A stretch of DNA of 64,000 nucleotides from Phycisphaerales bacterium (GTDB lineage: Bacteria; Planctomycetota; Phycisphaerae; Phycisphaerales; UBA1924): positions 682,001-746,000 of the forward strand of contig JAJDDK010000006.1 in the NCBI GenBank assembly GCA_029260345.1, given 5' to 3'. Shown piece by piece: positions 55,151 to 63,708 of the stretch (its first letter is position 1; each line of letters starts with the position of its first letter). The notes beneath the pieces were generated by a model. It saw only the letters and a list, made by a program, of their open reading frames with translations, did not search any database and had not been told where the DNA came from. The position numbers and the translations under genes were made by a program.

Positions 55151-56221
55151 TTATTTCACCGTGGGCATCCACGCGGCGAGGAGATCACGCGCCGACTTCA
55201 GGTCGTGCTTGTCGATCATCTCCGTGACGGTGTGGATGTAGCGCGTGCCAACAATCACGCCCGCTGCGCGTGCGCCGGCGCCCGCTTGTTGGGCGGCAGC
55301 GCCATCCTGTCCGCCACGCGGAAGGATGGTGCGCTGGACGTCGATCTTGTTCTTTTTCGCGACGTCTTCGAGGTCGTTGATTAAGCGGTAGTCGCTGACG
55401 ATGGATGCATCCATCATGTGAAGGCCGGCGCCGTCGCCTTGCTTGGTGACGCGTTCTTCTTCCGGCACGCCGGGTGTATCGCAGGCAAGTGAGACGTCGA
55501 GGCCGATGCCAATATGCGGCATCACACCAAAGCTCGCGGTGCGAGCGCCGCGCAGGCCGATTTCTTCCTGCACCGTGAACGCCACCGTGATCTGGCACTG
55601 ATGCGCCGTCTTTGCTTTGTCAATGGCGCGAACGGATTCAATACCAAGCCAGCACGCAATGCGGTTGTCGAGCGCTTTGGAGACGAGCTTGTCCCCCACT
55701 TCGGCGAACGGTTCGTTGAGCACGACCATGTCGCCGATCGTGACCATCTTTTTCACTTTGTCGCCGGGCAATCCCAGATCGATAAAGAACTCACTGATTT
55801 CGGGGACTTTTTTCTTGTCCTCTTCCGATGCGATGTGAACAGGCTTGCCGCCGGGGTTCATAACGCCGAGGAGGTCACCGTTCTTGCGCGTGCAAACCAG
55901 AACTCGCCGGCTGAACAGGTTGCGGGTGTCGAAGCCACCGGCAGGATTCACACGGATGAAGCCGCGATCGTCAATGTGCTTGACGTAGAACCCGATCTCA
56001 TCCATGTGGCTCAGCAGCATGACGCGAGTGGCGTCATCCGAGTCTTTCGCAGCCTTGCCATCAAGGCGCGGGTGGCGCGTGCAGACCAGCGAGCCCATCG
56101 GGTCGGTCCGGACCTCATCGAAGAGCCCCTTTATTTCCCCCTCGATGAGTTCACGGACGCGCTCCTCGCGGCCGGGGATTCCGGGGGTTTCACACAATCG
56201 CTTCAGCAGGTCGATGTTCAC
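55151..56221 (-). CDS. M42-family metalloaminopeptidase
   Basis: 356 residues from the GTG at 56221, with AGGAGAC about seven bases upstream. Metal and catalytic residues of the family: LLSHMDEIGF (His and Asp), KALDNRIACWLG, QEEIGLRGA (catalytic and metal Glu), GLDVSLACD, and the RTILPRGGQDG segment with the last histidine in IHTVTEMID. M42 enzymes form tetrahedral dodecamers that trim peptides in the cytoplasm. It lies ten bases from the convergent regulator stop and is divergent from the YgfZ-like gene. Confidence 0.93.
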   Translation of the reverse strand: MNIDLLKRLCETPGIPGREERVRELIEGEIKGLFDEVRTDPMGSLVCTRHPRLDGKAAKDSDDATRVMLLSHMDEIGFYVKHIDDRGFIRVNPAGGFDTRNLFSRRVLVCTRKNGDLLGVMNPGGKPVHIASEEDKKKVPEISEFFIDLGLPGDKVKKMVTIGDMVVLNEPFAEVGDKLVSKALDNRIACWLGIESVRAIDKAKTAHQCQITVAFTVQEEIGLRGARTASFGVMPHIGIGLDVSLACDTPGVPEEERVTKQGDGAGLHMMDASIVSDYRLINDLEDVAKKNKIDVQRTILPRGGQDGAAAQQAGAGARAAGVIVGTRYIHTVTEMIDKHDLKSARDLLAAWMPTVK

Positions 56222-56300
56222 GTCCGTCTCCTGATTCGGTGGTGGCCGCGCGTGCGGCGAGCCGCGAACCCTATCATTTTTCGCCGAGAGGAGAAATGGC

Positions 56301-57437
56301 ATGACTGAGCGGTCTGATCCGCTACGCACGATGCATCGCGAAGCCGAAGCCGCGTTTACGGAGTTCCCTCCGCCGGACTCGGTCTTCGCGTCGAGCGAAA
56401 GTGCGAATCATGTCGTGGCTGGATTTGGCGATCCCGACGCGGAACGTGCCGCATTGCGTCTTGGCGGGGCATTGATCGACCTCTCGTGGAAACGCGTTAT
56501 TCATGCGACGGGGGACGATCGGCTGGATTTTCTCAATCGAATGCTGACGCAGGAACTCAAAGGCATGCGGCCAGGTCAGGCGTCCAACGCATTCTGGTTG
56601 AATCGCAAAGGTCGAATCGAAGCGGATATTCGACTGCTCCACGCAGAGCAGGAAACGTGGCTGGAAGTTGACGCTCCGATACTCGACAACGCGCTCTCGA
56701 CGTTGTCGTCATTCGTCATCATTGAGGATGTCGAACTCCAAAGCGCTGCAAGCCAGTGGCGGACACTTGCGCTTGCAGGGCCGCGGGCGCACGATTGGCT
56801 GACCGCGGCGACGAATGAGAAATGGATGGACGCTGCGCCCGGCGCCTGGCGAATCGTGCACCTTGCCGGCGCCGAAGTCATGGTGGATTTCGATGATGCC
56901 TATGGGTCACCGGGATTTCGACTGCTCATCCCTAGCGATCACGTGCTGGCCGTGCACCGACATCTCAATGAAGTCGGGGCTTCATTGAATAGCGATGCGA
57001 CGCGCGCTTGCCGCATGGTGGGCTGGGATGCGTTCGATGAACGGCGCACCGAAATGGCCAAGCCGATGTTTTTGATTGACTACGGCACGACGTCGCTTCC
57101 CCATGAGACGGGAGTGTTACAGTCGCGCGTTTCGTTCACCAAAGGGTGCTTTCTTGGGCAGGAAGTTGTGGCGCGAATGCAGTCGCTTGGGCAGCCGAAA
57201 CAGAAGTGTGTTGCGTTGCGGATTGGCACGCAGGACACAATACATCGCGGCGACAAGCTCTATCCCAAGGGCGCCGCGGAGGCGGATGCGATCGGCGTGA
57301 TCACCAGCGCAGCGAATTCAATCGACGAACAGACGATTGCGCTTGCACAGGTCAAAACGAAATTCGCTATCGAGGGCCAGCTATTACAACTCACCAATCG
57401 GGTAGAGGCGATGGTGCATCTTGCACCCGGTCTGTGA
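56301..57437 (+). CDS. YgfZ/GcvT-like folate-binding protein
   Basis: 378 residues. It resembles the aminomethyltransferase GcvT but is a YgfZ-type protein, because of the diagnostic KGCFLGQEVVARMQ near residue 276, whose cysteine is essential in YgfZ. YgfZ proteins bind folate and help repair or assemble some iron-sulfur enzymes. BioB, a radical-SAM iron-sulfur enzyme encoded in this window, is one possible client (inference). The GcvT active-site residues needed for glycine cleavage are not apparent. The first ATG at 56301 has GGAGA upstream. Confidence 0.88.
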   Translation: MTERSDPLRTMHREAEAAFTEFPPPDSVFASSESANHVVAGFGDPDAERAALRLGGALIDLSWKRVIHATGDDRLDFLNRMLTQELKGMRPGQASNAFWLNRKGRIEADIRLLHAEQETWLEVDAPILDNALSTLSSFVIIEDVELQSAASQWRTLALAGPRAHDWLTAATNEKWMDAAPGAWRIVHLAGAEVMVDFDDAYGSPGFRLLIPSDHVLAVHRHLNEVGASLNSDATRACRMVGWDAFDERRTEMAKPMFLIDYGTTSLPHETGVLQSRVSFTKGCFLGQEVVARMQSLGQPKQKCVALRIGTQDTIHRGDKLYPKGAAEADAIGVITSAANSIDEQTIALAQVKTKFAIEGQLLQLTNRVEAMVHLAPGL

Positions 57438-57453
57438 ACTGTCAGGCAACCGA

Positions 57454-57957
57454 TTATTTGTCCGACTTTAGAAGCGCCAGCAACGCCATAAAAATCATGG
57501 GACCGCCGATCACGATGGCGGCCAGCGCGATCGTGAGGAGTGATGATGTGTCAACATAGACATCTCCATCATTCCAATTCCACATCATGATCGGCACGGC
57601 AAGGATAACGATGCCGATGGCTAACAGGAGCGGCGCCGGGATGCGCGACTTGGGCAATTGAAATTCGGGGCCGCCCGGCGTCGACGGATCACCCGTGTCC
57701 ACCTGCGACCAGTCGATGTCAATAGATTCTTCCCGCACGTCGCGCAGCGCGGCCGCAGCGCGATCCGCTTCGCAACGCCGCACGACGATTTGAATGGGCT
57801 GATTCAGCGCCGGCCCGTAAATCGACAGCACGGATCCGACTGCGTCGAACACACGAGCTTCGATGCCGCGTTCGCGCAGTGTTGAGGCAATCAGCCCCGC
57901 TTCTGCATCAGTGAGCGCGGTCGCAACGACCACAGGCGCATTGGGATCTTTTGCCAT
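57454..57957 (-). CDS. DUF2007-like membrane protein
   Basis: 167 residues from the ATG at 57957 (GAGG upstream). Residues 8-80 are a small ferredoxin-like alpha-beta domain (VVVATALTDAEAGLIASTLRERGIEARVFD) resembling the DUF2007 signal-transducing family, followed by two C-terminal helices (PAPLLLAIGIVILAVPIMMW and SLLTIALAAIVIGGPMIFMALLALL). The role is unknown. Sits between the YgfZ-like gene (convergent) and asnB, 46 bases after asnB's neighbour on the same strand. Confidence 0.7.
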   Translation of the reverse strand: MAKDPNAPVVVATALTDAEAGLIASTLRERGIEARVFDAVGSVLSIYGPALNQPIQIVVRRCEADRAAAALRDVREESIDIDWSQVDTGDPSTPGGPEFQLPKSRIPAPLLLAIGIVILAVPIMMWNWNDGDVYVDTSSLLTIALAAIVIGGPMIFMALLALLKSDK

Positions 57958-58003
57958 GATGCCTCGACGCGATTCTAGACCATCGGAGTCCCGAAAGGGC
58001 AAC

Positions 58004-59833
58004 TCATCCCCACCACCGATCCCCCCACAATGCGATGTTGATCATCGGCCAGGCCAGGCGCCATTGTTCTGTGGGAGCCGCCGCGACGGTTTCGATTGCG
58101 TCCGTTGTGAATAAGGCTTGCGCCAATGGCGAATCTCGAAGCTGGGGCGCCATTTCCGCAATCCAGCTCTGAAACGGCAATGGAAAACTCGCTTTTGGTC
58201 GGTGCAATGCCAATTCCGGAATACGGCCGGCAAACGCTGATCGCAGTGCAATCTTTGCTTGCACACCGGCGTGAACGGCGACGCCGCCGCCAGCGTCCGA
58301 CGACTGGTCATCAGGAATGAACTTGCGATTCATGGGCAGTGCGCATGCCAATTCGGCGACGCGAACATCCGCCAGCGGGGTGCGCCCTTCCACGCCGGCG
58401 AGCATGGTGGCGGTGTCGAGGCGCTGGAGCAAACCGGCGAGGTTTACTTTCTGTAGAAACCGTAAATGCGCTTCGGCCGGATCAGCAAACGGGCCTGCCT
58501 CTTGTTCGCACGTGGCAAAGATGTTGTCGTACACCGCTCCGAGATGTGCGTCCTGCTCGACTGCTGACCAAACGTTGGAGTGAAACAGAATCGATTTAGC
58601 GCGGCTCGGCGCCCACGCGTTGGATTCAAGTTGAAAGCGCCCACCGATGGAGCGTGATTCATCCATGCGCGAAAATTGCCACGCGGCGAGCATCGGCGCG
58701 TCGTAGCCGGCAAAAAACTCGTCTGCGCCTTCTCCACTGATGGTGACAATGCAGCCGTCAGCGCGGAGCCGCGCCGCGACGGCATGAATGGCGACCTCAT
58801 TGGGTGTGGAGAGTGGCACACCCAGCGCGTGAATCATCGCAGGCCAGTGTTCGCAGAAATAGTCTTGAGTGAGAACGGCCTGGTCATGTGAGACCTTGAG
58901 TTCTTCGGCGATTGTGCGAGCGCACGCGAGATCGGTGTCCTCGCCGTCGGTGCGGGCCCCGGCGCAGTACGTTCGCAACTGTTGGATGTGCTGATGCGCG
59001 ATTGACGTAGTGATCGTGCTGTCGAGGCCGCCGGAGAGCAATGCGCAGACTGGGACGTCCGCGCAAAGGTGAGATTCGACGGACGATTCAATCGCACGTC
59101 GAACCAATTCATCAGAGCAATCAGATTCGCTCGATTCCGGGGCGCTCCAAAACGATCGTGAACTCAATTGCAACTCATCGCCGGCGCTGTCGATTGAAAT
59201 GATTTGTCCCGGCTCAACTGCGAATATACCTTCAAACAAGGTATCGGCGCCGATCACGGTGCGAATCGTCGTGAGATACGCGCTGACCATGGCGAGGTTC
59301 GGCTGCGCGGACCATTGCGGGTGTGCGAGGATGGCGGTTGGTTCGCTGGCATATACGAATTCACCAGCAACGTGGCCGAAGTACAGCGGCTTGATCCCCA
59401 GTGGATCGCGCGCAAGTGTCAATCGTTTTCGCGGACTGTCCCACCATGCGAGGGCAAACATGCCTCGAAATCGTTCGATGGCACGCTCCCCCCACAACTC
59501 CAGCGCACGAAACACTGTTTCGGTGTCGCACTGCGTTCGAAACGGGCGACGATCAAAGGTGAGGATTTCGCGCCGCAGTTCTTCGTCGTTGTAGAGCTCG
59601 CCGTTGTAGACCAGCGCGCGGAGGCCGCAATTGGAGAGCATGGGCTGGAGCGCCTCATCGCCGAGGTGGCGCACAGCAAGACGGCGATGCGCGAGGATCG
59701 CGTTCTCGTGGCGCCAAAGGCCGGCGCCGTCCGGGCCACGATGCGCCAATTGATCGCGCATGGCGATCATCTGAGCATCCGTGACCGATGGACACGTTCC
59801 GGAACGAGCAAGAATTCCCAGAAGTCCGCACAT
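58004..59833 (-). CDS. asnB: Asparagine synthetase, glutamine-hydrolysing
   Basis: 609 residues from the ATG at 59833 so that Cys2 (MCGLLGI) becomes the N-terminal nucleophile of the glutaminase domain. The glutaminase half holds LAHRGPDG and LVYNGELYN; the synthetase half holds the pyrophosphate loop LLSGGLDSTIT near residue 266 and ISGEGADEFFAGYD. Members also amidate other substrates, as in polysaccharide or secondary-metabolite pathways. The seven-residue extension that an upstream codon would give would bury the catalytic cysteine. The small gene at 59841 ends eight bases before the start and is likely co-transcribed. Confidence 0.93.
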   Translation of the reverse strand: MCGLLGILARSGTCPSVTDAQMIAMRDQLAHRGPDGAGLWRHENAILAHRRLAVRHLGDEALQPMLSNCGLRALVYNGELYNDEELRREILTFDRRPFRTQCDTETVFRALELWGERAIERFRGMFALAWWDSPRKRLTLARDPLGIKPLYFGHVAGEFVYASEPTAILAHPQWSAQPNLAMVSAYLTTIRTVIGADTLFEGIFAVEPGQIISIDSAGDELQLSSRSFWSAPESSESDCSDELVRRAIESSVESHLCADVPVCALLSGGLDSTITTSIAHQHIQQLRTYCAGARTDGEDTDLACARTIAEELKVSHDQAVLTQDYFCEHWPAMIHALGVPLSTPNEVAIHAVAARLRADGCIVTISGEGADEFFAGYDAPMLAAWQFSRMDESRSIGGRFQLESNAWAPSRAKSILFHSNVWSAVEQDAHLGAVYDNIFATCEQEAGPFADPAEAHLRFLQKVNLAGLLQRLDTATMLAGVEGRTPLADVRVAELACALPMNRKFIPDDQSSDAGGGVAVHAGVQAKIALRSAFAGRIPELALHRPKASFPLPFQSWIAEMAPQLRDSPLAQALFTTDAIETVAAAPTEQWRLAWPMINIALWGDRWWG

Positions 59834-59840
59834 GGGTGTG

Positions 59841-60236
59841 CTATCGGTTCGCACCGTCGGCGGCGGTGAAACTCCAGAACCCCGACGAAGCGGACTGCTC
59901 CCCTCGATAGGTGCACGTGGACTGCTCCCAGGCGATGGTCAATTTCATGTGCGTCAATTCGATCACCGCTTCGATGACGCGGCCGGTCGCGATGCGTTCG
60001 ACTGATCCGCGATTGTCGGACAGGTCCCCCTCGAATATGAGGTAGTGCCGCCGGTGATCCTGAATTCGCTCTGCCGCAAATGCTTTGGCTTGGCGCACAT
60101 CGACATCGATCGGGATTCGAAATGCGATGAGCGCTCGCTCCTCCGGATTTTCCCCAGCGTGGCGCTCGATCAGCCAATCGAAATGCGGGCTGTCGGGGTC
60201 AGGGAGCCGATGGTGAAGAATGACCGCTCGACGCAT
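59841..60236 (-). CDS. Small protein resembling LigD 3'-phosphoesterase modules
   Basis: 131 residues from the ATG at 60236. The sequence HHRLPDPDSPHFDWLIE contains a His-bearing, HFD...E pattern like the HYDFRLE motif of the LigD phosphoesterase superfamily, followed by IAFRIPIDV, a DHRRHYLIFEGDLSDNRG box and a C-terminal strand-rich part with W. Small stand-alone versions of this look occur in planctomycetes. The evidence is pattern-based only. It is adjacent to asnB on the same strand, with a seven-base gap. Confidence 0.5.
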   Translation of the reverse strand: MRRAVILHHRLPDPDSPHFDWLIERHAGENPEERALIAFRIPIDVDVRQAKAFAAERIQDHRRHYLIFEGDLSDNRGSVERIATGRVIEAVIELTHMKLTIAWEQSTCTYRGEQSASSGFWSFTAADGANR

Positions 60237-60365
60237 GTGATTACGGTATCCGGGAGTTCCGGGCTGGTCGCCGCGAGCCGGATCGGTAGACTCGATGGGG
60301 AGCGGAATCTCCTGCGGCGGCCCGGGCCGCCCGACACCACCCGGACTTGAATGGAGTCCTGTCCG

Positions 60366-61025
60366 ATGCGAACGCTGATCACTCTTGCACTCATTGTCAT
60401 TTCCTTGGCGCCGATTGGCTGCGCAAGCCAGCGGGCGCTTCCCGTGGTCAGAGCGGACGGCGATCGTGCCTTTGACTACGGGCGCTATGAAGTCGCCAAG
60501 GCCGACTATCAGGAAGTCGTCGATCGAGCCCCGAATGACTGGGAATACCGCTTGCGGCTCGCAAACACGCTCATGGTTTTGGATCTGCCAAAGCAGGCGC
60601 AAGAGCAATTTGCGGTGCTGCAAGGCATGCGGCCGCAAGATGATGCGATCGTCGAGCGTTTCGCGCAATCAATGTACGAATCCGGCGATATGGATCGATT
60701 GATCTCGTTTTTGCAGCGTCGTGCCGAAGACACGCAGGCGGTCAACGACTATTTGCGGCTCGGTTGGTACGCCATTGAAACTGGCGATGCGGATCTGGCG
60801 CAGCGGGCCTTGCTGACGGCGGCGAGATTGGACGGCGGCACAACGGTCGAACCGCAACTCGCATTGGCGGATTTCTACCTGGCGGCCGGTGACCGGGCGG
60901 CCGCAATGCGGCGACTCCGCATGGCCCTGGGCATTGATCAGGACAATGAGGATGTGAAGCGGAAGATTCGGGCCATGGGTGAAATTCCCGGCCCGAGCTT
61001 CGCGTTGACCCCCGAAGAGGGCTGA
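60366..61025 (+). CDS. TPR-repeat exported protein, probable lipoprotein
   Basis: 219 residues from the ATG at 60366, with GGAGT nine bases upstream; an ATG at 60351 is possible. The signal sequence ends LAPIGC19, an imperfect lipobox with Pro at -3. The body has about five tetratricopeptide-like units (DRAFDYGRYEVAKADYQEVVDRAPNDWEY, then RLRLANTLMVL, and NDYLRLGWYAIETGDADLAQRAL). Such proteins scaffold envelope complexes; the partner is unknown. It is divergent from the LigD-like gene and 71 bases ahead of the ArsR-methyltransferase gene. Confidence 0.8.
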   Translation: MRTLITLALIVISLAPIGCASQRALPVVRADGDRAFDYGRYEVAKADYQEVVDRAPNDWEYRLRLANTLMVLDLPKQAQEQFAVLQGMRPQDDAIVERFAQSMYESGDMDRLISFLQRRAEDTQAVNDYLRLGWYAIETGDADLAQRALLTAARLDGGTTVEPQLALADFYLAAGDRAAAMRRLRMALGIDQDNEDVKRKIRAMGEIPGPSFALTPEEG

Positions 61026-61079
61026 ATCGCTCAAAATTGGTCCTGAGGCGGGTTGCCGCCCCGCGAAGACTTTCTACAC

Positions 61080-61093
61080 TTCATCCGGATGAA
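61080..61093. promoter_or_regulatory. Perfect 14-base palindrome before the ArsR-type regulator gene
   Basis: TTCATCCGGATGAA, with a direct repeat of GGATGAA just after (61095-61101). It lies three bases upstream of the ATG at 61097. ArsR-family proteins bind such inverted repeats, so it could be an autoregulatory operator. Confidence 0.45.
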
Positions 61094-61096
61094 CGG

Positions 61097-62077
61097 ATGA
61101 AGCAGAACGGCCACTCCAATTCGGCGACCGGAAACAGCAGCCTTTCAACGGCTGACCGTCTGGGTGCGCTTGCAGAGCCATTGCGGCTGCGCTTGCTTCG
61201 CCTCTTGGAAAATCGCGAACTGACGGTTGGTGAACTGGCGAAAGTGCTGCAAACGCCGCAATCGACTGTCAGCCGCCATCTGAAGGTGCTTTCGCAGTCC
61301 GCTTGGCTGACCCGCCGCAGTGAAGGCACCGCGACGATGTACCAATTGCTCATTGATGACCTCAGCGGCGAATCGCGCCCCCTGTGGCTTGCGGTGCGCG
61401 ACCAAGTCTGCACGACCGAACAAGCGGCGCAGGATGACCGGCGACTGGAAGCCGTTCTTGATGAACGTCGACTCGACAGCCGCTCATTCTTCGGGCGTGT
61501 GGCTGGCGAATGGGATGACGTGCGCCGCGAAATGTTTGGTCGCGGCTTTACGCCAGTCGCGCTGCTGGGATTGCTCAATTCAACATGGACCGTCGCCGAC
61601 CTCGGTTGCGGCACAGGAAACGCCGCCGAACATTTGGCGCCGTTTGTGAAGCAGGTCATCGCGGTGGATCAATCGGCGCCGATGATCGACGCGGCCCGAA
61701 AACGTCTGGCGCGATTCTCGAACATTGATTTTCGCGCCGGCGATCTTGAATCACTTCCGATTGAAGACATGACTGCGGACGCAACGGTGACCACGCTCGT
61801 GCTTCACCACATTGAAGACCCGACAGACGCGATCGCGGAATCGCATCGTGTGTTGAAGCCGGGCGGCGTGGTGCTCATCGTTGACATGGCGGCACACGAT
61901 CGCACGGATTTTCGGCGCACGATGGGCCACAAGCACCTTGGTTTTTCGAGTGCTGAGATCACCAGTTTCATGACCACCGCAGGTTTCCGTGATGTCCGCG
62001 TGCATTCACTTCCAAGCCAGACCGACGCCAAAGGCCCCGGCCTGTTCGTTGCGACCGGGCGTCGCGCTGTTCGTTAA
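61097..62077 (+). CDS. ArsR-family regulator fused to a SAM-dependent methyltransferase domain, SahR-like
   Basis: 326 residues from the ATG at 61097. Residues 15-95 are an ArsR winged helix (LGALAEPLRLRLLRLL, ELTVGELAKVLQTPQSTVSRHLKVLSQSAWLTRR). Residues 150-320 are a class I methyltransferase with VADLGCGTGNAAE, the acidic VAVDQS end of strand 2 and VLHHIEDP. The metal-binding cysteines of arsenic sensors are absent. A regulator of this build, SahR, senses S-adenosyl-homocysteine in Proteobacteria and controls sahH and methionine-cycle genes. The next genes here are sahH and metF, which supports that role; the actual catalytic activity is untested. Confidence 0.85.
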   Translation: MKQNGHSNSATGNSSLSTADRLGALAEPLRLRLLRLLENRELTVGELAKVLQTPQSTVSRHLKVLSQSAWLTRRSEGTATMYQLLIDDLSGESRPLWLAVRDQVCTTEQAAQDDRRLEAVLDERRLDSRSFFGRVAGEWDDVRREMFGRGFTPVALLGLLNSTWTVADLGCGTGNAAEHLAPFVKQVIAVDQSAPMIDAARKRLARFSNIDFRAGDLESLPIEDMTADATVTTLVLHHIEDPTDAIAESHRVLKPGGVVLIVDMAAHDRTDFRRTMGHKHLGFSSAEITSFMTTAGFRDVRVHSLPSQTDAKGPGLFVATGRRAVR

Positions 62078-62133
62078 GCAAGACCATTCACTGACAACAC
62101 TCTCGAATTTACTCACACAGAGGAGCCAGAAAC

Positions 62134-63630
62134 GTGACGACGATGGCCACGCCAAAGACTGAACCGAAAACACCGCCTCACAAGGTAAAAGATCTTTCTC
62201 TCGCCGATTGGGGTCGCAAGGAAATTCGCCTCGCTGAGCATGAGATGCCGGGCCTGATGGCTTGCCGCGCCGAACATGGCGGAACAAAGCCGCTCAAGGG
62301 CGACCGCATCATGGGCTCGCTGCACATGACGGTGCAGACCGCAGTTCTGATCGAAACGCTGACGGCCTTGGGCGCTGATGTGCGATGGGCGTCATGCAAC
62401 ATCTTCAGCACGCAGGATCACGCCGCGGCTGCGATCGCCGAGACCGGCGTTCCCGTGTTCGCCTGGAAGGGCGAAACGCTCGAGGAATATTGGTGGTGCA
62501 CGCTTCAGGCGCTGACGTTCCCGGCGGATGAGAACGGCTCCAACGGGCCGTACACCATCGTCGATGATGGTGGCGATGCAACGCTGCTGATCATGGAAGG
62601 CGTCAAGGCTGAAAAGGCATTCGAGAAGGACGGAACGCTGCCCGATCCGTCTTCGACGAAGAATGCGGAATTCAAGGTTGTGCTCTCCGTTCTGCGTGAG
62701 AAGCTTCAGGAAGACCCGACGTTCTGGTCGCGCATGGCGCCGTACATTCGCGGCGTCAGTGAAGAGACCACAACCGGTGTGCTGCGCCTCTACCAATATG
62801 AGCAAAAGGGCCAGCTCCCTTTCCCCGCGATCAATGTGAACGACTCCGTCACCAAGGCGAAGTTCGACAACATCTACGGTTGCCGCCACTCGCTCGTCGA
62901 TGGCATCAGCCGCGCCACGGACGTCCTGCTTTCCGGCAAGAAGTGCATGGTGCTCGGCTACGGCGACGTGGGCAAGGGCTGCGCGCAGGCGTTTGTTGGC
63001 CAGAAGGCGCGTGTTTACGTCACTGAGATTGACCCGATCTGTGCACTGCAGGCATGCATGGATGGGTATGAAGTCACGACGATCGAGAAATTCCTTGAGA
63101 TCGGCGATGTCTTCATCACGGCGACGGGCAACAAGGACCTCATCACCGTCGATCACATGGCAAAGATGAAGGACAAGGCGATCATTGGCAACATCGGCCA
63201 CTTCGACAATGAGATCGACATGGCCGGCCTTGAGGAATGGGTTGCCGATGGGCGCGTGACGCGCATCAACATCAAGCCGCAAGTTGATGAGTTCGTGTTC
63301 AAAGCAGACCCCGGCAAGGGCATCAAGGCGCACAGCGTTCTTGTCTTGGCCGAAGGTCGATTGCTGAACCTCGGCTGCGCAACCGGTCACCCGTCGTTCG
63401 TGATGTCCAACAGCTTCACCAACCAGACATTGGCGCAGATTGAACTGTGGAAGAACGCCAACGGCTATGAGAACAAGGTCTATCGTTTGCCGAAGCACCT
63501 TGATGAGCAAGTCGCGCGCCTGCACCTCGACCAACTCGGCGCGACGCTGACGACACTGTCTAAAGAGCAGGCCGATTACATCGGCGTGCCGGTGGATGGA
63601 CCGTTCAAGAGCGATCACTACCGCTATTGA
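62134..63630 (+). CDS. sahH: S-adenosyl-L-homocysteine hydrolase
   Basis: 498 residues. It splits S-adenosyl-homocysteine into adenosine and homocysteine and so removes the product inhibitor of methyltransferases. The start is the GTG at 62134, with AGGAG eight bases upstream. NAD fold motif LGYGDVGKG, the substrate region [31 protein letters not shown], and the closing KSDHYRY tail identify the family; the insert [15 protein letters not shown]-like region fits the longer bacterial type. Preceded by the SahR-like regulator (56 bases) and followed by a terminator and metF. Confidence 0.97.
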   Translation: MTTMATPKTEPKTPPHKVKDLSLADWGRKEIRLAEHEMPGLMACRAEHGGTKPLKGDRIMGSLHMTVQTAVLIETLTALGADVRWASCNIFSTQDHAAAAIAETGVPVFAWKGETLEEYWWCTLQALTFPADENGSNGPYTIVDDGGDATLLIMEGVKAEKAFEKDGTLPDPSSTKNAEFKVVLSVLREKLQEDPTFWSRMAPYIRGVSEETTTGVLRLYQYEQKGQLPFPAINVNDSVTKAKFDNIYGCRHSLVDGISRATDVLLSGKKCMVLGYGDVGKGCAQAFVGQKARVYVTEIDPICALQACMDGYEVTTIEKFLEIGDVFITATGNKDLITVDHMAKMKDKAIIGNIGHFDNEIDMAGLEEWVADGRVTRINIKPQVDEFVFKADPGKGIKAHSVLVLAEGRLLNLGCATGHPSFVMSNSFTNQTLAQIELWKNANGYENKVYRLPKHLDEQVARLHLDQLGATLTTLSKEQADYIGVPVDGPFKSDHYRY

Positions 63631-63648
63631 TCGAGTCGAAATGAACCG

Positions 63649-63682
63649 AAAGACTCGGGGGCGAAAGCCTCCGTGTCTTTTT
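63649..63682 (+). terminator. Intrinsic terminator after sahH
   Basis: AAAGAC (63649-63654) with GTCTTT (63675-63680) enclose an inner stem CGGGGGC (63656-63662) / GCCTCCG (63667-63673) with a GAAA loop and one G-T pair, followed by TTT. A T/T mismatch separates the two stems. Confidence 0.8.
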
Positions 63683-63708
63683 CCGTCGACTCAAGTTCGG
63701 CAACGCCC

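Noticed and set aside
62078-62133. Possible SAH riboswitch ahead of sahH
   Set aside because: Only 56 bases, without the conserved pseudoknot core; regulation by the ArsR-type protein is the simpler reading.
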